From positions 7,319,501 to 7,383,500 of the forward strand of contig NZ_CP108080.1 of NCBI RefSeq assembly GCF_036181745.1: a stretch of DNA of 64,000 nucleotides, in the 5' to 3' direction. Both the position numbers and the translations under genes were made by a program. This document shows, piece by piece, positions 17,726 to 26,772 of the stretch; positions within the stretch are counted from its first letter, which is position 1; the number at the start of each line of letters is the position of its first letter. Source of the stretch: Streptomyces sp. NBC_00259 (lineage in GTDB: Bacteria; Actinomycetota; Actinomycetes; Streptomycetales; Streptomycetaceae). The notes below the pieces were generated by a model. That model had not been told where the DNA came from and did no database searches. It was given only the letters and a program-made list of their open reading frames with translations.

Positions 17726-17955
17726 GCAAGCGGGACTTTCTGCAGGCTCCCTGCCAGGACGTGGTCACCGGACCCGCGACGGTGAAGGCCACGGGAAGCG
17801 CGGCGGGAGCCAGCTTCTTGGCCTGGGCGGTGATGACCGGGTCGGAATCGACGGCGTTCACGGCGGTGGCACGTGTGGCCAGGAGCCTTGCGAGGTCACC
17901 GCTGCCGGAGCCGCGGCGGGGGAGCAGGGCGTCGCGAGCCCGGGCCCGGCGACGG
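17726..17955. other. Spacer with probable gene debris at the right edge of the island
   Basis: No gene is supported. A minus-strand frame starting at ATG 17861 reads MNAVDSDPVITAQAKKLAPA and continues about 45 plausible residues before losing character. This suggests the remains of a helical protein cut off by the island boundary. The downstream membrane-protein gene ends at 17956. Confidence 0.4.
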
Positions 17956-18843
17956 TCATTGCGGATCGCGGCGGCGCCCCTGCTGCCGGGCGTCGGCGGC
18001 TGCTCCGTCCTCGTGTGCTCCGTCGACCCCCGCGTCGTCCTGCGCCGCGTCCGCGTCCGGCTTGAGGGCGCGGACGAGCAGCACTCCGGCGACGATCACG
18101 GCGATGCCGAGCCAGGTCGGCCCCGAGCCGAGGGAGAGCATGAGGATGCCCACGGGGACGAGATAGCCGGCCAGCGGGATCATCAGGGCGCCCACCGAGG
18201 TCGGGCTGCCGCGGGTCGCCGTGCCGCCGGCGATCCGTTCCCGTACGACGCCGGGGTACCACTCGGTGAAGCGCAGGGCGACGATGATCGCCCCGATCTG
18301 GATGAGCCAGTTCGTCCAGATGTTGTCGCTGTCGCGGAGCACGAGGTCCCCGTAGAGGCCGGCGACCGCCGCGACGAGGAAGGCGAGTCCCCACACGGCG
18401 GTGATCACGTAGTTGGTGTGCATGAACCCGCGGGTGTTCCACAGTTCGCGGGATACCCGCTCGCGTGCGTACTGCACGGTGAACGGCACGCGGACCGCCA
18501 TCGAGCCGAAGGCGATGGCCACGAGTGCGAAGTTGGAGAGTTCGCCGGAGTAGGTCTCCAGCCACCGGAGGGTGCCGTCCGAAGCCACCGCCCCGACGAT
18601 CGCGAGGGCCGCGAAGAAGGCGACGTCGGCGATCTCGAGGATCTTCAGCGACGTGCCCGGGCGCCGCAGCCGGTCGAGGACGACCAGCATCACGGCGATC
18701 GCGAGGGCGATGCCGACGGAGAACTCGAACCGGCCGGGACCGACCAGGACCGAGAAGACGATCCACGGGAGCATTCCCACGATGGGGTTGTCGAGGAAGC
18801 CGGCGAGTCGGCTTCCCGCCTCGGTGCCTGCGCCGGCGTTCAT
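17956..18843 (-). CDS. Multi-pass membrane protein, function unknown
   Basis: A 295-residue protein with about seven hydrophobic segments and a charged Asp/Ala-rich C-terminal tail (residues 262-295). The start is ATG 18843, eight bases after GGAAGG; GTG 18849 is an alternative. Helices are well separated by short loops with conserved-looking aromatic and charged residues (NTRGFMHTNYV; RFTEWYPG). There is no ATPase or receptor domain, so a transporter or scaffold role is only a guess. It diverges from the quinone-oxidoreductase operon. Confidence 0.75.
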   Translation of the reverse strand: MNAGAGTEAGSRLAGFLDNPIVGMLPWIVFSVLVGPGRFEFSVGIALAIAVMLVVLDRLRRPGTSLKILEIADVAFFAALAIVGAVASDGTLRWLETYSGELSNFALVAIAFGSMAVRVPFTVQYARERVSRELWNTRGFMHTNYVITAVWGLAFLVAAVAGLYGDLVLRDSDNIWTNWLIQIGAIIVALRFTEWYPGVVRERIAGGTATRGSPTSVGALMIPLAGYLVPVGILMLSLGSGPTWLGIAVIVAGVLLVRALKPDADAAQDDAGVDGAHEDGAAADARQQGRRRDPQ

Positions 18844-18974
18844 GAACACGCCCTTCCGGAGACGGCCTACTGTCCAGACTGCGCCCTGACGTGCCGCCGC
18901 GCGAGGCGGCCCCGGCGGACCACGCCGTCCGACGGCGTCTGTGGGACGAGGTCGAATCGTGGCCGGTCCGGCGG

Positions 18975-19004
18975 TTCACAGAAGGGCAAGCGACCGCTTA
19001 GTAT
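18975..19004 (+). promoter_or_regulatory. Putative promoter with TetR-like operator upstream of the acyl-CoA dehydrogenase operon
   Basis: A TTCACA hexamer (18975-18980) and TAGTAT (18999-19004) are spaced by 18 nt, about 47 nt before the first start codon. Between them lies the inverted repeat AAGCG-AC-CGCTT (18988-18999), whose right half extends to CGCTTAGTA. Half-sites of this kind are typical of TetR regulators of acyl-CoA dehydrogenase genes. No regulator gene is adjacent. Confidence 0.5.
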
Positions 19005-19050
19005 GCGCTGCGAGCAGTCGTACGCCCCTACACACCGCGGAGGCCCCCGA

Positions 19051-20019
19051 ATGCAGGCATGGCGAGTGCACCGGAACGGCGAGCCGAGCGAGGTGATGCG
19101 CCTCGAAGAGGTCGACCGGCCGGAGCCCGGCGAGGGCCAGGTCCTGCTGAAGGTGCGGGCCGCGAACATCAACTTCCCCGACGCCCTGCTGTGCCGCGGC
19201 CACTACCAGGTGACGCCGCCGCTGCCCTTCACCCCGGGCGTGGAGATCTGCGGGGAGACCGAGGACGGACGCCGCGTCATCGCCAACCCCGCCCTGCCGC
19301 ACGGCGGACTCGCCGAGTACGTCGTCGCCGACGAGGCCGCTCTGCTGCCCGCGCCCGAGGCGCTCGACGACGCCGAGGCCGCCGCCCTGCACATCGGTTA
19401 CCAGACCGGGTGGTTCGGACTGCACCGCCGGGCGCACCTCCAGGAGGGCGAGACCCTCCTGGTGCACGCGGCGTCGGGCGGAGTCGGCAGCGCGGCCGTG
19501 CAGCTCGGCAAGGCGGCGGGCGCCCGCGTCATCGGCGTCGTCGGCGGACCGGACAAGGCCGCCGTCGCCCGTGAACTGGGCTGCGACGTCGTGCTCGACC
19601 GGCGCTCCGACGACATCGTCGCCGGCGTCAAGGAGGCCACCGGCGGCCGTGGCGCCGACGTCGTCTACGACCCCGTCGGCGGCGACGCCTACGCCAAGTC
19701 CGCCAAGTGCGTGGCCTTCGAGGGCCGCATCGTGATCGTCGGCTTCGCGAGCGGCGCCATCCCCAGCCCCGCGCTCAACCACGCCCTGGTGAAGAACTAC
19801 TCGATCGTGGGACTGCACTGGGGTCTCTACAACCAGAGGGACCCGCGGGCCGTCCTGCGCTGTCACGAGACCCTGACCGAGTACGCCGCCAAGGGCCTGA
19901 TCAAGCCGCTCATCAGCGACCGGGTCGCCTTCGCCGACGCCGCCGACGCCGTCCAGCGCGTCGCCGACGGGTCCACGACCGGCCGGCTGGTCGTCCTTCC
20001 GGAAGGAGCCGCGGCATGA
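19051..20019 (+). CDS. Zinc-independent NADPH:quinone oxidoreductase (MDR superfamily)
   Basis: A 322-residue medium-chain dehydrogenase/reductase of the quinone-reductase branch. The N-terminal GroES-like domain lacks zinc-ligand cysteines, and the Rossmann motif HAASGGVGSAAVQLGKAAGA lies near residues 144-163. ATG 19051 follows GCGGAGG. Family members reduce quinones or enoyl groups with NADPH. The stop overlaps the next start by 4 nt (ATGA), and the following two genes encode acyl-CoA dehydrogenases. This context suggests a role in acyl-CoA or enoyl metabolism rather than general quinone detoxification. Confidence 0.87.
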   Translation: MQAWRVHRNGEPSEVMRLEEVDRPEPGEGQVLLKVRAANINFPDALLCRGHYQVTPPLPFTPGVEICGETEDGRRVIANPALPHGGLAEYVVADEAALLPAPEALDDAEAAALHIGYQTGWFGLHRRAHLQEGETLLVHAASGGVGSAAVQLGKAAGARVIGVVGGPDKAAVARELGCDVVLDRRSDDIVAGVKEATGGRGADVVYDPVGGDAYAKSAKCVAFEGRIVIVGFASGAIPSPALNHALVKNYSIVGLHWGLYNQRDPRAVLRCHETLTEYAAKGLIKPLISDRVAFADAADAVQRVADGSTTGRLVVLPEGAAA

Positions 20020-21197
20020 CCGACGCCGCCGAACTGCGCACGCGCACCCGCGCGCTGCTGGCCGCGCACCCGCCCGCCGAGACCGACCGCACCGACTTCC
20101 TCGAGGCCCGTTTCGACGCCGGACTCGCCTGGGTGCACTACCCCGTGGGCCTCGGCGGCCTCGACGCGGCCCGCTCGCTGCAGGCCGTCGTCGACACCGA
20201 ACTGGAGGCCGCGGGCGCCCCCGACAACGACCCCCGCCGGATCGGCATCGGCCTCGGCATGGCAGCGCCCACGATCCTCGCGTACGGCACCGAGGAGCAG
20301 AAGCGGCGCTTCCTGCGGCCGCTGTGGGTGGGCGAGGAGGTGTGGTGCCAGCTGTTCAGCGAGCCCGGCGCGGGCTCCGACCTGGCCGCACTCGGCACCC
20401 GCGCGGTGCGGGACGGCGACCACTGGGTCGTCGACGGCCAGAAGGTGTGGACCTCCAGCGCCCACCTCGCCCGCTGGGCCATCCTCATCGCCCGCACCGA
20501 CCCGGACGCGCCCAAGCACCGCGGCATCACCTACTTCCTCTGCGACATGACCGATCCGGGTGTCGAGGTCAGGCCGCTGCGCCAGATCACCGGCGAGGCC
20601 GAGTTCAACGAGGTCTTCCTCACCGGCGTCCGCATCCCCGACGCCCACCGTCTCGGCTCCGTCGGCGACGGCTGGAAGGTCGCGCAGACCACGCTGATGA
20701 ACGAGCGCGTCTCCATCGGCGGCATGCGGCTGCCGCGCGAGGGCGGAATGATCGGGCCCGTCGCCCGCACCTGGCGCGACCGCCCCGAACTGCGCACCCA
20801 CGACCTCCACCAGCGCCTGCTCACCCTCTGGGTGGACGCCGAGGTCGCCCGGCTCACCGGTGAACGGCTCCGCCAGCAGCTCGCCGCCGGCCAGCCGGGA
20901 CCCGAGGGGTCCGGGATGAAGCTCGCCTTCGCACGGCTCAACCAGGAGATCAGCGGGCTGGAGGTGGAACTGCGCGGCGAGGAAGGCCTGTTGTACGACG
21001 ACTGGACCATGCGCCGCCCGGAGCTGGTCGACTTCACCGGCCGCGACGCCGGCTACCGCTATCTGCGCTCCAAGGGCAACTCGATCGAGGGCGGCACGAG
21101 CGAAGTGCTGCTCAACATCGTCGCCGAACGCGTGCTCGGGCTGCCCGCCGAGCCGCGCAACGACAAGGACGTCGCCTGGAAGGACCTCGCGCGATGA
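20016..21197 (+). CDS. Acyl-CoA dehydrogenase, subunit 1
   Basis: A 393-residue flavoprotein with the three-domain ACAD fold: the FAD/substrate segment CQLFSEPGAGSDLA, then VVDGQKVWTSSAH in the beta domain, then the C-terminal helical domain ending SIEGGTSEVLLNIVAERVLG. It oxidises an acyl-CoA to the 2,3-enoyl-CoA and passes electrons to ETF. The ATG overlaps the upstream stop by 4 nt and its own stop overlaps the second ACAD gene by 4 nt. Two ACADs coupled this way in actinobacteria often form an alpha2-beta2 heterotetramer (as ChsE1-ChsE2 of M. tuberculosis), so neither may work alone. Confidence 0.92.
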   Translation: MTDAAELRTRTRALLAAHPPAETDRTDFLEARFDAGLAWVHYPVGLGGLDAARSLQAVVDTELEAAGAPDNDPRRIGIGLGMAAPTILAYGTEEQKRRFLRPLWVGEEVWCQLFSEPGAGSDLAALGTRAVRDGDHWVVDGQKVWTSSAHLARWAILIARTDPDAPKHRGITYFLCDMTDPGVEVRPLRQITGEAEFNEVFLTGVRIPDAHRLGSVGDGWKVAQTTLMNERVSIGGMRLPREGGMIGPVARTWRDRPELRTHDLHQRLLTLWVDAEVARLTGERLRQQLAAGQPGPEGSGMKLAFARLNQEISGLEVELRGEEGLLYDDWTMRRPELVDFTGRDAGYRYLRSKGNSIEGGTSEVLLNIVAERVLGLPAEPRNDKDVAWKDLAR

Positions 21198-22279
21198 GCA
21201 CACAGCCCGACCTTCTCTACTCCGAGGCCGAGGACGACCTGAGGGCCGCCGTACGCTCGCTGCTCACCGACCGCTCCGACCACGCCGCCGCCCTGGCCCG
21301 CGCCGAGTCCGGGGCGCCGTACGACGAAGGACTGTGGCAGTCCCTCGCCGCCGGTATCGGCGCCGCGGGGCTCCTCGTTCCCGAGGAGCTCGGCGGTCAG
21401 GGAGCCGGTCATCGTGAGGCCGCGGTCGTGCTGGAGGAGCTCGGCCGGGCCGTCGCCCCGGCGCCGTACCTCACCAGCTCCGTCATCGCGACCGAGACGC
21501 TCCTCGCCCTCGACGTCGAGGACGCCGATGTCGCCGAGCTGATCAAGGGACTGGCCACCGGCCGGACCGCCGCGGTGCTCGCCGTCCCGCTCTCCGCCTC
21601 CGCCGGTGCGGAACTCCCCGACGGCGCCGGCGTGCGCGGAGTCGCGGACGCCGCTGCCGCCGACGTCCTGCTGGTCCTGCGGCCGGACGGCCTCCACGCC
21701 GTGGAGCGCGGCGATGCCACGGTCGAGCCCCTCGTCCCGCTCGACCTCACCCGGCCCCTCGCCTCCGTCACCACCGGCAGCGGCACGGGCATCCGCCTCG
21801 CGGACGCGCGGACGGCACGCACCGCCGTGCGCCGAGGTCTGCTGGCCGGGGCCGGACTGCTCGCCTCGGAACAGCTGGGCGTCGCCGAGTGGTGCCTGGA
21901 GGAGACCGTCCGCTACACGCGTGAACGGCACCAGTTCAACCGGCCCGTGGGCTCGTTCCAGGCGCTGAAGCACCGGATGGCGCAGCTGTGGCTGGACGTC
22001 GCGGGCGCCCGCGCCGCCGCCAGGAACGCCGCCGACGCGCTCGCCGCCGCAAGCGCCGAGGCGCCGCTCGCGGTCGCCGTCGCCCAGGCCCACTGCTCCC
22101 GGGTCGCCGTGCGCGCCGCCGAGGAGTGCGTCCAGTTGCACGCCGGCATCGGTATGACCTGGGAGCATCCCGCGCACCTGCGTCTCAAGCGGGCCAAGGC
22201 CGACGAGATCGCGCTCGGCACGCCGGGCCGCCACAAGGAGGTGCTGGCGGAACTCGTCTCGCTGCCCGCCCCTCGATGA
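21194..22279 (+). CDS. Acyl-CoA dehydrogenase, subunit 2
   Basis: A 361-residue ACAD-family protein, shorter and more divergent than its neighbour: the N-terminal helical domain (LLVPEELGGQGAGHREAAVVLEELG as two parts), a weak beta domain, and a C-terminal domain with RHQFNRPVGSFQALKHRMAQ and QLHAGIGMTWEHPAHLR. The FAD-binding arginine and glutamine of the C-terminal domain are present, but the catalytic Glu region is unlike subunit 1. This fits a partner subunit of a heteromeric dehydrogenase. It is translationally coupled to the first ACAD by an ATGA overlap and is the last gene of the operon. Confidence 0.9.
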   Translation: MSTQPDLLYSEAEDDLRAAVRSLLTDRSDHAAALARAESGAPYDEGLWQSLAAGIGAAGLLVPEELGGQGAGHREAAVVLEELGRAVAPAPYLTSSVIATETLLALDVEDADVAELIKGLATGRTAAVLAVPLSASAGAELPDGAGVRGVADAAAADVLLVLRPDGLHAVERGDATVEPLVPLDLTRPLASVTTGSGTGIRLADARTARTAVRRGLLAGAGLLASEQLGVAEWCLEETVRYTRERHQFNRPVGSFQALKHRMAQLWLDVAGARAAARNAADALAAASAEAPLAVAVAQAHCSRVAVRAAEECVQLHAGIGMTWEHPAHLRLKRAKADEIALGTPGRHKEVLAELVSLPAPR

Positions 22280-22325
22280 GGCGGTAAGGGGCAGTGATCT
22301 CCCCACCCCTTTACATGCTGTTTAA

Positions 22326-22342
22326 TTGCGTATCGTTTGCAA
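22326..22342 (+). promoter_or_regulatory. Nur-type nickel-responsive operator before nikA
   Basis: TTGCGT-ATCGT-TTGCAA matches the Nur box described for Streptomyces coelicolor (tTGCaa, five bases, ttGCAA) in spacing and in all four core bases of each half. It lies in an AT-rich patch 33 nt before the nikA start, close to a possible -10 region. Nur is a Fur-family repressor that blocks nickel uptake when Ni is sufficient. Confidence 0.7.
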
Positions 22343-22375
22343 CAACAGTTGATCTTCAGTAGGGGTGTGGGATCC

Positions 22376-23968
22376 ATGACCGCCCGTTCGATACGCGGCA
22401 CGGCCGCCGCGACCCTGGCCACCACCGTGGCCATCACCGCGGCGGCCTGCTCGAACCCGGGCAGCGCCGGACCGGGAGCCGCCAAGGACTCCGCCGTCGT
22501 CGGCATCGCGTACGAACCGGAGAGCCTCAGCCCGCTCCTGGGCTACGGCAAGGACGGCAACTCCAAGATCTTCGACGGGCTGCTCGCCTTCGACGGGGCG
22601 ATGAGGCTGAAGCCCGCGCTCGCCGTCGCGCTGCCCGAGGTCGCCGACGACGGCCTGACGTACACGTACCGTCTCCGCAAGGGCGTCACCTTCAGCGACG
22701 GGAAGCCGTTCACGGCGAAGGACGTCGTCTTCACCTACCGGACGATCCTCGACAAGAAGACCAACAACCCCAACAAGACGGAGCTCGACGCACTCAAGGA
22801 CGTCAGGGCCGTCGGGGACGACACCGTCGTCTTCACCCTCAAGTACCCGTACGCTCCCTTCGCCGAGCGCACCGTCCTCGGCATCGCGCCCGAGCACGTC
22901 GCCGCGAAGCAGGACGTCAACTCCGGCCCCTTCACGACCCGCCCCATCGGCACCGGGCCCTACGTCCTCACCGGCTGGTCCCGGGGCGAGAAGCTCAGCT
23001 TCAAGGCCAACCCCGGCCACTGGGGCGGAGCGCCCGCGGTGAAGAGGTTCACCATGGCCGTCATCAAGGACGACGACGTACGCGCCACCCGGTTGCGGGC
23101 CGGCGACCTCGACGGCGCCATCCTGCCGCCCAACCTCGCCAAGGGCTTCAAGGCCGACGGGAGCAGGAAGACGTACGAGGCCACGACGTACGACTACCGG
23201 ACGGTGACCCTCCCGACCCACAACGAGGTCGCCGGCGACACGGCCGTACGCCGGGCCCTCGACATCGCCGTCGACCGGCGGACGATGGTCGACAAGATCC
23301 TCGAAGGGGCCGGAGAGCCCGCTTACGGACCCGTGCCGACCGCAAGCGCGTGGTTCGCCAAGGGCACCGAACGGCGCCACGACCTCGCGGGCGCGAAGAA
23401 GATCCTCGACGAGGCCGGCTGGAAGCCAGGACCCGACGGCATCCGCGTCAGGAACGGCGTCCGCGCCGCCTTCCCGCTGTGGTACCTCTCCGGCGACAAG
23501 CTCCGTCAGGACCACGCCCTCGCCTACGCCTCCGACGCCAGGAAGGCAGGCCTCGACATCAGGACCCAGGCCGGCGCCTGGGAGGTCATCGAGCCACGGA
23601 TGAAGGAGGACGCCGTCCTCGCGGGCGGCGGCTCGCCCGGCGACCCCGACTTCGACCAGTACCTGCTGCTGAAGTCCACCCTCGGCGGCGACGGCTTCAA
23701 CAACATGGCCCGGTACGACAACCCCGCCGTCGACCGGGCCCTCGAAGCGGGCCGCAGGACCGACGACAAGGCCGCGCGGAAGGCCGCCTACGACACGGTC
23801 CAGCGCGAGCTCGCGAAGAACCCCGGCTACACCTTCCTCACCCACATCGACCATGTGTACGTCGTCGCCGACCGCTGGGACGGGCTGTCCACCCAGGTCG
23901 AACCGCACGACCACGGCCTCGCCTCCGGCCCGTGGTGGAACGTCGAGGACTGGAAGCCGAAGAAGTGA
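22376..23968 (+). CDS. nikA: Nickel/peptide ABC transporter substrate-binding lipoprotein
   Basis: A 530-residue family-5 extracellular solute-binding protein. A signal peptide ends in the lipobox region TAAACSN (Cys near residue 24), so it is anchored outside the membrane. The SBP_bac_5 body includes YEPESLSPLLGYG and GLTYTYRLRKGVTFSDG, typical of dipeptide/nickel binders. ATG 22376 follows AGGGGTG. It heads a five-gene overlapping operon with two permeases and two ATPases, and the Nur-like box upstream points to nickel rather than peptides as cargo; ligand residues cannot be assigned from sequence. Confidence 0.85.
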   Translation: MTARSIRGTAAATLATTVAITAAACSNPGSAGPGAAKDSAVVGIAYEPESLSPLLGYGKDGNSKIFDGLLAFDGAMRLKPALAVALPEVADDGLTYTYRLRKGVTFSDGKPFTAKDVVFTYRTILDKKTNNPNKTELDALKDVRAVGDDTVVFTLKYPYAPFAERTVLGIAPEHVAAKQDVNSGPFTTRPIGTGPYVLTGWSRGEKLSFKANPGHWGGAPAVKRFTMAVIKDDDVRATRLRAGDLDGAILPPNLAKGFKADGSRKTYEATTYDYRTVTLPTHNEVAGDTAVRRALDIAVDRRTMVDKILEGAGEPAYGPVPTASAWFAKGTERRHDLAGAKKILDEAGWKPGPDGIRVRNGVRAAFPLWYLSGDKLRQDHALAYASDARKAGLDIRTQAGAWEVIEPRMKEDAVLAGGGSPGDPDFDQYLLLKSTLGGDGFNNMARYDNPAVDRALEAGRRTDDKAARKAAYDTVQRELAKNPGYTFLTHIDHVYVVADRWDGLSTQVEPHDHGLASGPWWNVEDWKPKK

Positions 23969-24966
23969 CCCGCCGCCCAAGGGGACTTCCCTGGGCGGCG
24001 ATGGCCCGGATGACGGGACGTCGGGCGCTGTCCGCCGTCCCCGTCCTGCTGGCCGTGACCTTCGCGGTCTTCGCCGTCGCCGCGGCCTCCCCCTTCGACC
24101 CGGTCAAGGCGTACACCGGCACCGCCGGACTCACCGCCTCCCAGGAGAACCTCGACCAGATCCGCGCCAACCTCGGCGTCGACCAGCCGCTCCTCTCCCG
24201 CTGGTGGCACTGGCTGACCTCGGCGCTGGCCGGCGACCTCGGCGACTCCAGTGTGCTGCGCCGGCCCGTCGCCGAGGTGATCGGCGAACGCCTCGCCTGG
24301 TCCGCGCTGCTCGCCGCCGCGGCCTTCACGCTCGCGATCCTGCTCGGCACCGCCCTCGGCGTCGCGGCGGCCCGCCGCAGGGGCGGACTTCTCGACCGCG
24401 CGGCCGGCTCCGCCGCCTACATCCTGGAAGCCGCACCCGCCTTCTGGCTCGGGCTGCTCGCCATCTGGTTCTTCGCGCTGGAACTCGGCGTGCTCCCGGC
24501 CGGCGGCCTCACCGACACCGCCGACGACACCGTGACCGCCGGCCAGGTCGCCACCCATCTGGTGCTGCCCGCCGCCGTGCTCGGCATCAGCCAACTGCCC
24601 TGGTTCTTCCTCTACGTACGCCAAGGAGTCGGCGACGCGCTCGACGAGGACCCGGTGCGCGGCGCCCGCGCCCGCGGTCTCGGCGAACGCACCGTCCTGC
24701 TCGGACACGCGCTGCGCTCCGGCATGCTGCCGATGCTCACCCTCATCGGCTCCCGGATCCCCGAACTCATCACCGGCGCCCTGCTCGTCGAGACGGTCTT
24801 CAGCTGGCCCGGCATCGCCGCCGCGACGGTTCAGGCCGCCACCTCCGTCGACTTCCCGCTGCTCGCCGCGCTCACCGTCCTGGCGACGGCAGCGGTGCTC
24901 CTCGGGAACCTGCTCTCCGACCTGCTGTACGGGCTCGCCGACCCGAGGGTGGGCTTCGATGGCTGA
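23965..24966 (+). CDS. nikB: Nickel-type ABC transporter permease 1
   Basis: Permease of the DppB/NikB group, 333 residues from GTG 23965, which overlaps the nikA stop (GTGA); ATG 24001 is an alternative with a poorly spaced AGGGGA. It has an N-terminal helix (ALSAVPVLLAVTFAVFAVAAA), a periplasmic loop and five further helices. The cytoplasmic coupling loop reads DPVRGARARGLGERTVLLGH, the EAA-like contact with the ATPases. The 8-nt overlap with nikC supports cotranslation. Confidence 0.88.
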   Translation: MTRRPRGLPWAAMARMTGRRALSAVPVLLAVTFAVFAVAAASPFDPVKAYTGTAGLTASQENLDQIRANLGVDQPLLSRWWHWLTSALAGDLGDSSVLRRPVAEVIGERLAWSALLAAAAFTLAILLGTALGVAAARRRGGLLDRAAGSAAYILEAAPAFWLGLLAIWFFALELGVLPAGGLTDTADDTVTAGQVATHLVLPAAVLGISQLPWFFLYVRQGVGDALDEDPVRGARARGLGERTVLLGHALRSGMLPMLTLIGSRIPELITGALLVETVFSWPGIAAATVQAATSVDFPLLAALTVLATAAVLLGNLLSDLLYGLADPRVGFDG

Positions 24967-25825
24967 CCTCGCATGGCGCTCACGCGGCCGGACCCGGCGC
25001 TCCACGCGCACGGTACGGGTCGTGGCCTCCGCCGCGATCGTCACGGCCGTCGTCCTGGCCGTCCTCGTCGTACCGCCGCTCGTCCGGCTCGACGAACAGG
25101 CCGTCGACTTGTCGATGAAGCTGCGACCGCCGTCCTGGGAGCACCCTTTCGGCACCGACGACGTGGGCCGTGACCTGCTGCTGCGCTGCGTCTACGGACT
25201 GCGGGTCTCCCTGCTCGTCGGTCTGGTCGCCGCGATCGTCGCCACCGTCGTCGGCACCGCCGTCGGCGCGGCGGCCGCGGCGCTCGGCGGCTGGACCGAC
25301 CGCCTCGTGATGCGCGTCGTCGACGCCTTCGCGTCCGTGCCGCATCTGCTCCTCGGCATCTTCATCGTGGCCATGTTCCGGCCGGGGGTGTGGCCCGTGA
25401 TCGTCTCGGTGGCGCTCACGCACTGGCTCTCGACCGCCCGTATCGTCCGCGCGGAGGTGCTGTCGCTGCGCGCGCGGCCGTTCGTCGACGCGGCGATCTC
25501 CGGTGGCGCGTCACGGTGGCGGGTCACCGTACGCCATCTGCTGCCGGGCGTCCTGCCCCAGGCGGGCCTCGCCGCCGTCCTGATGGTGCCGCACGCCATG
25601 TGGCACGAGTCGGCGCTGTCGTTCCTCGGCCTCGGCCTGCCCACCCACCGGGCCAGCCTCGGCAACCTCGTCCAGACCGCGCGGGGCTCTCTGCTCGCCG
25701 GCGCCTGGTGGCCGACGCTCTTCCCCGGCCTCTTCCTGATCGTCCCGACCCTCGCCGTCGCCGGTCTCGCCGCCGCCTGGCGCGACCGGCTCAACCCGCG
25801 CCGCCGATCGGAGCTGATGCTGTGA
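24959..25825 (+). CDS. nikC: Nickel-type ABC transporter permease 2
   Basis: A 288-residue DppC/NikC-type permease starting at ATG 24959, inside the end of nikB. HPFGTDDVGRDLLLRCVYGLR is the conserved stretch before the transmembrane domain of this subfamily (HPFGTDDVGRD given here as the core). The EAA-like coupling loop is AAISGGASRWRVTVRHLLP, and WHESALSFLGLGLP follows. It forms the membrane channel together with NikB. The stop overlaps the nikD GTG by 4 nt. Confidence 0.88.
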   Translation: MADLAWRSRGRTRRSTRTVRVVASAAIVTAVVLAVLVVPPLVRLDEQAVDLSMKLRPPSWEHPFGTDDVGRDLLLRCVYGLRVSLLVGLVAAIVATVVGTAVGAAAAALGGWTDRLVMRVVDAFASVPHLLLGIFIVAMFRPGVWPVIVSVALTHWLSTARIVRAEVLSLRARPFVDAAISGGASRWRVTVRHLLPGVLPQAGLAAVLMVPHAMWHESALSFLGLGLPTHRASLGNLVQTARGSLLAGAWWPTLFPGLFLIVPTLAVAGLAAAWRDRLNPRRRSELML

Positions 25826-26772
25826 CCGTCCTGTCCGTGAGCGGGCTGTCCGTGCGCTTCCGGATGCGCGGCGGGCGGCACGTCGCCGCCGTCACCGACG
25901 CGTCCTTCGACCTCGCGGCGGGGGAGTGCCTGGCCCTGGTGGGGGAGAGCGGCTGCGGCAAGTCGGTGCTCGCCTCGGCGCTGCTGGGGCTGCTGCCCGG
26001 CAACGCGGAGACGGCCGGGTCCGCCGTCGTCGACGGCATCGACGTCCTCGCGGCGGACGAACGCACCCTCGCGCGTACGGTACGGGGCCGGCGCATCGGG
26101 CTCGTACCGCAGAGCCCCGCCGCGCATCTGACGCCCGTACGGACGGTACGCGCCCAGCTGGAGGAGACGCTCCGGGCGCTCACCGGCACACGGAGGAAGG
26201 AGCTTGCGGCCGCCACCGAGGCCGCGGCCGCGCGGGCTGCCTTCCCGCCCGGACACCTCGACGCGTACCCGCACGAGCTGTCCGGCGGGCTCGCCCAGCG
26301 CGCCGCGACCGCGATGGCGCTCATCGGCGACGCCCCGCTGCTGCTCGCCGACGAACCCACCACCGGGCTCGACCGGGACCTCGTCGACCGCACCGTCGAC
26401 GAACTGCGGCGCCACGCCGACGACGGCCGTGCGCTGCTCATGATCACCCACGATCTCGCCGCGGCCGAGCGGATCGCCGACCGCGTCGCCGTGATGTACG
26501 CAGGCCGTATCGTCGAACTCGCGGACGCCACCGGGCTCTTCGGCCGGCCGGGCCCCCGCCACCCGTACACCCGGGGTCTCCTCGACGCCCTCCCCGAACG
26601 CGACTTCACCCCTGTCCCGGGCCTGCCGCCCGCCCTCGACGCACTCCCCGCCGGCTGCGCCTTCGCGCCCCGCTGCCCCCGGACGACCGACGCCTGCGGG
26701 ACCGCACCGCTCCTCACCGCCGGCCTGGCCTGCCACCACCCGGTGACCCCCGTGGAGACCCGCCATGCTTGA
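25822..26772 (+). CDS. nikD: Nickel-type ABC transporter ATP-binding protein 1
   Basis: A 316-residue ATPase starting at GTG 25822 (GTGA overlap with nikC). Walker A GESGCGKS, signature ELSGGLAQR, Walker B LLLADEPTTGLD and switch His (ITHD) are all intact. The C-terminal extension carries the oligopeptide-transporter motif with cysteines (CAFAPRCPR and later DACG, LACHH) usual for DppD/NikD proteins. It energises import together with NikE. The stop overlaps nikE by 8 nt. Confidence 0.9.
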   Translation: MTVLSVSGLSVRFRMRGGRHVAAVTDASFDLAAGECLALVGESGCGKSVLASALLGLLPGNAETAGSAVVDGIDVLAADERTLARTVRGRRIGLVPQSPAAHLTPVRTVRAQLEETLRALTGTRRKELAAATEAAAARAAFPPGHLDAYPHELSGGLAQRAATAMALIGDAPLLLADEPTTGLDRDLVDRTVDELRRHADDGRALLMITHDLAAAERIADRVAVMYAGRIVELADATGLFGRPGPRHPYTRGLLDALPERDFTPVPGLPPALDALPAGCAFAPRCPRTTDACGTAPLLTAGLACHHPVTPVETRHA

